DNA of 34,262 bases, from the NCBI GenBank assembly GCA_028697725.1, contig JAQVEG010000029.1, forward strand, positions 1-34,262. The letters run 5' to 3'. The notes beneath the pieces are model-generated. The model searched no databases, had not been told where the DNA came from, and worked only from the letters and a program-made list of their open reading frames with translations. This stretch comes from Anaerostipes sp. (GTDB lineage: Bacteria; Bacillota; Clostridia; Lachnospirales; Lachnospiraceae). Positions 30,167-34,262 of this stretch are shown here, in pieces. The first letter of the stretch is position 1; each line of letters starts with the position of its first letter. Made by a program: the position numbers and the translations under genes.

Positions 30167-31273
30167 ATGAAACGTATAGGTAGAAGATTAGTATCTCTTG
30201 CACTAATAGCTGTTATGGGAGCAACATTATTAACAGGATGCAAGAGCCAGGATGAGAAGACATTGTTTTCATTCGCAGGGAATGATGTAACATATCAAGA
30301 AGCACATGTATACGCAAGAATTCAACAGTATAGTGCAGAAGAACAATACGCATCATACTTTGGAGAAAAGATGTGGTCAACACAAGTTGGAACTGATTCT
30401 AAAGGAAAGAAGATTACTTTACAAAAGTCAATTAAGACAAGTGTAATTGAACAAATCAAACAAGTAAAAGTTCTTTGTGCCCATGCAGATGAGTACAAGG
30501 TGAAGCTAACAAAGGATGAGAAAAAGCAGTTAAACACAAGTATGACTGAATTTGCAAAGAATGATCTTGGTAAGAAGGTTATGAAAGTAACTGGAGCGGA
30601 CAAGGCATTTATTAAGAAGATTTATGAGCAGAATATGATTGCATCAAAAGTACAAAGTGCAATTATCAAGAAGGCAAATGTTTCAGTTTCTGATGAAGAA
30701 GCTACGACAATGAAGGTTTATAAGTTAGTTTTCACAACTAAGAAGACAGACAGCAAGACTGGAAAGTCTACAGATATGACAGACAAAGAGAAGAAAGCTC
30801 AGCTTGCAAAAGCGGAAAAAGCATTAAAAGAGATTAAATCAGGTACGAATATTAAGACAGTTGCTAAAAAGTATGGTGTAAACTCTGATAATTCAGAAAG
30901 TTATACAGCTGGAAAGGCTGACCAGGGAACAGAATTTGAGGCAGCAGTGAAAAAACTTAAGAAGAATGGTGTAAGTGGAGTGATTGATACTAAGAAAGCT
31001 TATGTAATCGTTAAGTTTTTAGGTAAGTCTACAAAGGATTTATCTTCAACAAAGTCTACTTTATTATCTGAAAAGCAACAGGCTGCATACAACAAGGTTT
31101 ACAAGAAGTGGACCAATAAGTATGAGAAGGAATGGGACGAAAGTAAAGATGTAGATCAAGATCTATGGAAACAGGTTACATTCAAGTACAAAGCAACAAC
31201 AGCAGCATCAACAGCGGCAGCAACAACAACGGCAGCATCAACAGAAGCGACGACAACAGCTGCAAGTAAATAA
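30167..31273 (+). CDS. PrsA-like lipoprotein, peptidyl-prolyl isomerase/foldase
   Basis: A 368-residue exported lipoprotein. The signal peptide is MKRIGRRLVSLALIAVMGATLLTGC, with lipobox LTGC and lipidation at C25. A SurA/PrsA-type N-terminal helical part (about 35-175) is followed by a parvulin-like region (VYKLVFTTKKTDS, KAEKALKEIKSGTNIKTVAKKYGV, FEAAVKKLKKNGVSGVIDTKKAYVIVKF; about residues 185-290) and another helical part. The parvulin core looks degenerate, so chaperone action may outweigh isomerase activity. A Thr/Ala/Ser-rich tail ends the protein. GGAGGG precedes the start. It assists folding of secreted proteins outside the membrane, by family analogy. Confidence 0.85.
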   Translation: MKRIGRRLVSLALIAVMGATLLTGCKSQDEKTLFSFAGNDVTYQEAHVYARIQQYSAEEQYASYFGEKMWSTQVGTDSKGKKITLQKSIKTSVIEQIKQVKVLCAHADEYKVKLTKDEKKQLNTSMTEFAKNDLGKKVMKVTGADKAFIKKIYEQNMIASKVQSAIIKKANVSVSDEEATTMKVYKLVFTTKKTDSKTGKSTDMTDKEKKAQLAKAEKALKEIKSGTNIKTVAKKYGVNSDNSESYTAGKADQGTEFEAAVKKLKKNGVSGVIDTKKAYVIVKFLGKSTKDLSSTKSTLLSEKQQAAYNKVYKKWTNKYEKEWDESKDVDQDLWKQVTFKYKATTAASTAAATTTAASTEATTTAASK

Positions 31274-31292
31274 GACAAGTAAATAAAATCTG

Positions 31293-31346
31293 AAAGAGAT
31301 GTAAGAGAACGGCCAGTGGGCTGATGCTGTTGCATCTCTTTTTTTG
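31293..31346 (+). terminator. Rho-independent terminator after the PrsA-like gene
   Basis: AAAGAGATG (31293-31301) pairs with CATCTCTTT (31333-31341), nine perfect pairs enclosing a 31-base region that can fold further, with a T-run at 31339-31345. Confidence 0.82.
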
Positions 31347-31368
31347 GCTTGGTTTTAAATTAGAAAAC

Positions 31369-31388
31369 TGGCACTTTTGACAGTGCCA
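31369..31388. promoter_or_regulatory. Operator-like palindrome at the ECF S-component promoter
   Basis: TGGCACT (31369-31375) and AGTGCCA (31382-31388), a perfect seven-base inverted repeat around TTTGAC. The centre and right arm overlap the -35 box TTGACA (31377-31382), so bound protein would block the promoter. The regulator is unknown; a vitamin-responsive repressor would suit an ECF transporter gene. Confidence 0.6.
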
Positions 31389-31403
31389 AAGTAGGGGTAT
31401 GAT
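31377..31403 (+). promoter_or_regulatory. Promoter of the ECF S-component operon
   Basis: -35 TTGACA (31377-31382) and -10 TATGAT (31398-31403) with a short 15-base spacer. The long leader of about 70 bases shows no riboswitch that I recognise. Confidence 0.5.
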
Positions 31404-31481
31404 AGTTTCAATGTAAAAATTCAAGACACTTCGTGAGATATAAAGAGAGACTTGTGAAGGATACATCAGGAGGAATGAAAA

Positions 31482-31994
31482 ATGAAATGGAATACGAAAA
31501 TGTTGACAAAAACAGCAATGATGATGGCGTTGGTTTTTATTTGTACCTATACATTTAAAATACCTGTCTCTTTGACTGGAGGATATACACATTTGGGAGA
31601 CTGCATGATTTTCTTATCTGTAATTTTACTTGGAAGAAAATACGGCGTTGTGGCTGGGGCTGCAGGAGCCGCTTTGTCTGATTTTACTGGCGGGTTCTTA
31701 ATATGGGTTATTCCAACCCTACTAATCAAAGGTATGATGGCATGGACCATGGGAACATTTATAGATAGGTTCTCATTAAAGAAGAAGGGGTGGATGATAA
31801 TTGGAGCAGTTATAGCAGGTTTGGTTCAAATTACAGGATATACTTTTGTGAAAATCTTTATTATTGGAACAAAAGCAGCTCTTTTAACAATTCCTACGAT
31901 TTCATTTCAAACTTGTTTTGGAATCGCAGCTGCATTTATTTTCCTTAAAATCTTTGAAAAAACAAATGCATTAGAAATGATTCAGAATATATAG
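31482..31994 (+). CDS. ECF transporter S component (substrate-binding)
   Basis: A 170-residue membrane protein with about five or six helices, of the PF07155-like group of ECF substrate-binding components. Family-like features are the GGYTHLGDCMIFLSVILLGRKYGVVAGAAGAALSDFTGGF block, with the THLGD and GxxxG-rich helix, and conserved small residues for docking to EcfT. Such proteins take up vitamins or precursors (riboflavin, pyridoxine-related or thiazole/pyrimidine compounds) with a shared EcfAAT module encoded elsewhere; the vitamin is not identified. AGGAGG precedes the start. It is followed after eight bases by an amidohydrolase. Confidence 0.82.
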   Translation: MKWNTKMLTKTAMMMALVFICTYTFKIPVSLTGGYTHLGDCMIFLSVILLGRKYGVVAGAAGAALSDFTGGFLIWVIPTLLIKGMMAWTMGTFIDRFSLKKKGWMIIGAVIAGLVQITGYTFVKIFIIGTKAALLTIPTISFQTCFGIAAAFIFLKIFEKTNALEMIQNI

Positions 31995-32002
31995 GGGGCA
32001 AT

Positions 32003-32740
32003 ATGAAAAAAATAGATGCACATGCACATATAGGAGAGTATGGAGGCTGGGCAGGAGTCTCTTCCAGCGAGGAAAGTATTTTAAAGAACATGAATGAATA
32101 TGAGATTGAAAAGACGATTCTTTGTTCTGCAAACTATGAGAGAAATGAAGATACAAGAGAGATGTTTGAGAGTTACCCAAAATGCATCATACCACTTGTC
32201 TATGTAAATCCGCTAAAGAGCGAAAAGGCGATAAGTGATATAGATTATTATATTGGAGAAAAAGGATTTCAAGGAATTAAAATAAATCCACTTCGGGATG
32301 CATTTGTTGCCGATGATACATGTTTAGATGTAGTTATGGAGAAGGCACAGGAGTATAAGGTTCCAGTTTTTATTCACAGTGGACATCCACCGTATTCACT
32401 TCCATGGAGCATTGCACTATTGGCAGAACGATTCCCAAAGGTTAAGGTTGTTATGATTCATATGGGACATGGTCATGGTGTTTATATTGATGCAGCATTG
32501 AAAATGGCGCGAAGATATGAGAATATATATTTAGAGATGTCAGGAATGCCTATGGGATGCAAGATAAAAGAAGCATATGAAACAGTGGGAGCAGACCGAA
32601 TTATGTTTGGAACAGACAGCCCATTTCATCATCCCAGTGTAGAAATTCAAAAGGTTTTAACTTGTGGATTAGAAGAAGAGAAGTTAGAAGATATCTTTTA
32701 TTATAATGCTCTAAAATTAATGGATGTAAGGAAGGAATAA
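32003..32740 (+). CDS. Amidohydrolase-family metal-dependent hydrolase
   Basis: A 245-residue TIM-barrel hydrolase of the PF04909-type group. Metal motifs: DAHAHIGEYG (H-x-H, residues 5-9 region), VFIHSGHPPYS, VVMIHMGHGHG and MFGTDSPFHHP. Substrate unknown; decarboxylase-like members share the fold. GGGGGC is near the start codon. It follows the ECF S component closely and precedes DUF951 by two bases, so the three are probably co-transcribed. The pairing with the ECF gene hints at use of a compound brought in by it, which is speculation. Confidence 0.85.
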   Translation: MKKIDAHAHIGEYGGWAGVSSSEESILKNMNEYEIEKTILCSANYERNEDTREMFESYPKCIIPLVYVNPLKSEKAISDIDYYIGEKGFQGIKINPLRDAFVADDTCLDVVMEKAQEYKVPVFIHSGHPPYSLPWSIALLAERFPKVKVVMIHMGHGHGVYIDAALKMARRYENIYLEMSGMPMGCKIKEAYETVGADRIMFGTDSPFHHPSVEIQKVLTCGLEEEKLEDIFYYNALKLMDVRKE

Positions 32741-32742
32741 GA

Positions 32743-32931
32743 ATGGAATTTCATGTTGGGGAAGTAATTAAGATGAAAAAAGCTCATCCATGTGGATGTA
32801 ATCAATGGGAAATCCTGAGAGTAGGGATGGATTTTCGATTAAAATGTAAAGGATGCGACAGGCAAGTGATGGTTCCAAGAAAATTAGTTGAGAAAAATTT
32901 TAGGGGATTTGAAAAAAATCCTTGCGAATAA
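32743..32931 (+). CDS. DUF951 small zinc-ribbon-like protein
   Basis: A 62-residue protein matching the DUF951 family: VGEVIKMKKAHPCGCNQWEILRVGMDFRLKCKGCDRQVMVPRKLVEKN. The cysteines in CGC and CKGC form a likely zinc ribbon; the fold suggests nucleic acid contact. Function is unknown, and it commonly sits just before rpsF in Firmicutes. It starts two bases after the amidohydrolase stop, with AAGGAAT as site. The rpsF promoter overlaps its final codons. Confidence 0.88.
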   Translation: MEFHVGEVIKMKKAHPCGCNQWEILRVGMDFRLKCKGCDRQVMVPRKLVEKNFRGFEKNPCE

Positions 32932-32950
32932 AGTCAATCTATGCTATCAT
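32922..32950 (+). promoter_or_regulatory. Promoter of the rpsF-ssb-rpsR operon
   Basis: -35 TTGCGA (32922-32927), 17-base spacer, -10 TATCAT (32945-32950). The -35 lies in the end of the DUF951 gene. It predicts a leader of about 75 bases. Confidence 0.7.
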
Positions 32951-32976
32951 TTTAACTTGTGATATATAAATTTATC

Positions 32977-33027
32977 CTTGCTTTTGCCAAGTAGGGTAAG
33001 AGCCAATAGACCAGAAGGAGGTGCAAG
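32977..33027 (+). promoter_or_regulatory. Candidate regulatory leader of rpsF
   Basis: CTTGC (32977-32981) is complementary to GCAAG (33023-33027), which directly follows the AAGGAGGT ribosome binding site, so the pairing would enclose that site. An alternative hairpin CTTG/CAAG exists within 32977-32991. In other bacteria the S6-S18 complex binds the rpsF leader to limit its own translation; I could not match the known motif here with certainty. Confidence 0.4.
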
Positions 33028-33031
33028 TAAC

Positions 33032-33319
33032 ATGACAAAGTACGAATTAGCATTAGTAGTTAATGCAAAGATTGAAGACGACGCAAGAACAGAAGTAGTA
33101 GAAAAAGTAAAAGCTATGATTACTGAAGCGGGAGCTACAATCACTAAAGTCGATGAATGGGGAAAGAAGCGTTTAGCTTATGAAATTCAAAAGATGAACG
33201 AAGGCTTCTATTATTTCATTCAATTTGACGCTGAGACAGCTGTTCCAGCAGAATTAGAAGCAAAGCTTAGAATTATGGAACCAGTGTTACGTTTCTTAGT
33301 AGTGAAACAAGACGCGTAG
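33032..33319 (+). CDS. rpsF: Small ribosomal subunit protein bS6
   Basis: A 95-residue protein of the 30S platform, where it pairs with bS18. It reads MTKYELALVVNAKIEDDARTEVVEKVK, then GATITKVDEWGKKRLAYEIQKMNEGFYYFIQFDAE and ends PVLRFLVVKQDA, the full family pattern. ATG at 33032 follows AGAAGGAGGTG; upstream in-frame starts would extend beyond the family's N-terminus. It is the first gene of the conserved rpsF-ssb-rpsR operon, with 22 bases to ssb. Confidence 0.97.
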   Translation: MTKYELALVVNAKIEDDARTEVVEKVKAMITEAGATITKVDEWGKKRLAYEIQKMNEGFYYFIQFDAETAVPAELEAKLRIMEPVLRFLVVKQDA

Positions 33320-33341
33320 TCGCCATATAGGAGGAATCCCA

Positions 33342-33785
33342 ATGAATAAAGTAGTTTTGATGGGCCGTTTAACCAGAGACCCACATGTGACATACACACA
33401 AGGAGACAAACCGTTAGCGGTAGCAAGATATACTTTAGCAGTAAATCGCAGATTCAAAAGAGACGGAGAGCAAGACGCAGACTTTATCAATTGCGTAGCA
33501 TTTGGAAGAGCTGGAGAGTTTGCAGAAAAGTATTTCAGACAAGGAATCAAGATTGTCGTTTCTGGACGAATTCAAACAGGTAGCTATACCAATAAAGATG
33601 GAATTAAAGTTTACACAACAGATGTTGTGATTGAAGAGCAGGATTTTTGCGAGAGCAAAGCTGCATCAGACCAATATACTGGTGGAAACGCTATGGGAGC
33701 ATCAGCTCCACAGCCAAGCGCAGCATCAGGAGATGGTTTTATGAACATTCCAGACGGATTGGAAGAAGAGTTACCATTTAGTTAA
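33342..33785 (+). CDS. ssb: Single-stranded DNA-binding protein SSB
   Basis: A 147-residue protein that coats single-stranded DNA during replication and repair. The OB fold covers about residues 1-105: [99 protein letters not shown] flexible Gly/Ala/Ser/Pro linker leads to an acidic tail EEELPFS, which replaces the common DDDIPF, with one residue after the phenylalanine. AGGAGG precedes the start. Its position between rpsF and rpsR is universal in Firmicutes. Confidence 0.97.
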   Translation: MNKVVLMGRLTRDPHVTYTQGDKPLAVARYTLAVNRRFKRDGEQDADFINCVAFGRAGEFAEKYFRQGIKIVVSGRIQTGSYTNKDGIKVYTTDVVIEEQDFCESKAASDQYTGGNAMGASAPQPSAASGDGFMNIPDGLEEELPFS

Positions 33786-33801
33786 AATAGGAGGTAATAT
33801 C

Positions 33802-34062
33802 ATGGCTTATGATAAGAGTAATCGCGATTCTTCAATGAGAAGACGTGGTGGTCGTAGAAGAAGAAAAGTATGTACATTTTGTACAGAAGCTGACGCTACA
33901 ATCGATTATAAAGATGTTGCAACATTAAGAAAGTATGTATCTGAAAGAGGAAAGATCCTTCCAAGACGTATTACTGGAACATGTGCAAAACATCAAAGAG
34001 CTGTAACAGGTGCTGTTAAGAGAGCAAGACATCTTGCACTTATGCCTTACACTCAAGATTAA
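33802..34062 (+). CDS. rpsR: Small ribosomal subunit protein bS18, zinc-binding form
   Basis: An 86-residue protein of the 30S platform. It has a basic N-terminal tail ([15 protein letters not shown]) and the conserved [50 protein letters not shown]. The cysteine pattern CxxC (CTFC) plus CAKH is that of the zinc-carrying (C+) form of S18. TAGGAGGT precedes the start. A perfect terminator follows 11 bases after the stop. Confidence 0.97.
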   Translation: MAYDKSNRDSSMRRRGGRRRRKVCTFCTEADATIDYKDVATLRKYVSERGKILPRRITGTCAKHQRAVTGAVKRARHLALMPYTQD

Positions 34063-34073
34063 TTAGAAAAGAT

Positions 34074-34109
34074 AAATCGTCATTGCAATTTGGCAATGAC
34101 GATTTTTTT
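34074..34109 (+). terminator. Rho-independent terminator of the rpsF-ssb-rpsR operon
   Basis: A 13-base perfect stem (34074-34086 with 34093-34105), six-base loop and T-run 34103-34109. Confidence 0.93.
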
Positions 34110-34153
34110 GTGGACAAAACTGTAAGTGAAGTAGTCCTAGTCCATATTCGATA

Positions 34154-34182
34154 TTGACATATTTTGGAAAATATAATATAAT
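34154..34182 (+). promoter_or_regulatory. Consensus promoter near the window end
   Basis: TTGACA (34154-34159) and TATAAT (34177-34182) with 17-base spacing: a full consensus promoter. A second overlapping TATAAT at 34172-34177 has wrong spacing. The gene it serves lies outside the window or is a small RNA. Confidence 0.82.
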
Positions 34183-34192
34183 TTATCTATCG

Positions 34193-34239
34193 GATTCAGA
34201 TTTCTTGAATCTAATTTCAAGCCGTATCGGCATTTTTTT
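34193..34239 (+). promoter_or_regulatory. Possible attenuator or small RNA after the end promoter
   Basis: Three hairpins share segments: GATTCA (34193-34198) with TGAATC (34206-34211); CTTGAA (34204-34209) with TTCAAG (34216-34221); and GCCG (34221-34224) with CGGC (34228-34231) followed by seven T (34233-34239). The second competes with both others. The last looks like a minimal terminator, though its stem has only four pairs. Either a leader attenuator or a tiny RNA of about 50 nt. Confidence 0.4.
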
Positions 34240-34262
34240 CACTATTATTAAGAAGTTATTTA

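Noticed and set aside
31347..31481. Vitamin riboswitch (TPP, FMN, THF) before the ECF S component
   Set aside because: None of the conserved core sequences of these riboswitches is present; only the palindromic operator is seen.
31182..31592. Minus-strand reading frame of 136 codons over the end of the PrsA-like gene
   Set aside because: Its leucine runs are the complement of the Thr/Ala repeat tail, and it crosses a terminator and an intergenic region.
1..34262. CRISPR arrays, insertion sequences, prophage genes, tRNA or rRNA genes
   Set aside because: I saw no spaced direct repeats, transposase or integrase motifs, or tRNA cloverleaf sequences anywhere in the window.

Overview
The window looks like a chromosomal segment of a low-GC Gram-positive anaerobe of the class Clostridia, most likely the family Lachnospiraceae. 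Support comes from AT-rich codon use, strong GGAGG-type ribosome binding sites, a long Alu-domain-bearing SRP RNA of the Firmicutes type, the gene orders pth-mfd-prsA-like and DUF951-rpsF-ssb-rpsR, a rubredoxin/glutamate-synthase-like fusion, and several Lachnospiraceae-type proteins of unknown function. I cannot name the genus. I saw no rRNA, tRNA, insertion sequence, prophage or CRISPR array, so this reads as core chromosome with a small accessory stretch at about 3.1-8.2 kb.

Layout. 1-3004: 5' part of a divergent MarR-type regulator with a promoter and palindromic operator, then nadA, an EFR1-type flavodoxin/ferredoxin protein, an EcsC-like protein and a terminator. 3026-5639: small-gene run (Cdd1-like HhH protein, sugar O-acetyltransferase, VOC protein, GNAT acetyltransferase, SRPBCC protein, one unknown). 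5657-7057 (minus): rubredoxin-glutamate synthase-like protein, divergent from an XRE regulator plus DUF3169 membrane protein pair that carries duplicated operators. 8265-11348: tatD-rsmA, a minus-strand proline-rich Lachnospiraceae protein squeezed between rsmA and tadA, and tadA. 11367-11739: SRP RNA gene with promoter, processed ends and terminator. 11821-12399: azoreductase-like flavoprotein. 12577-20823: small alarmone synthetase, an unknown, a membrane-anchored protein ending in a C39-peptidase-like domain, an SbcD/YhaO-like nuclease, a very short YhaN/SbcC-like ATPase with a membrane hairpin, and a class A penicillin-binding protein. 20902-23572: dicarboxylate/amino-acid symporter and MATE transporter. 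23686-24711: two small unknown proteins.

24754-30118 is the most interesting part. A promoter is followed by a 28-codon leader peptide very rich in Phe, Tyr and Trp codons, a segment that can pair with either arm of a downstream terminator, that terminator, and then the DAHP synthase gene (first step of aromatic amino acid synthesis), with pth and mfd close behind. This is the layout of ribosome-mediated transcription attenuation, in a group where T-boxes are the usual device. 30104-31346: PrsA-like lipoprotein. 31369-32931: ECF transporter S component, amidohydrolase, DUF951. 32922-34109: rpsF-ssb-rpsR with terminator. 34154-34262: a consensus promoter followed by a set of mutually exclusive hairpins ending in a T-run, cut by the window edge.
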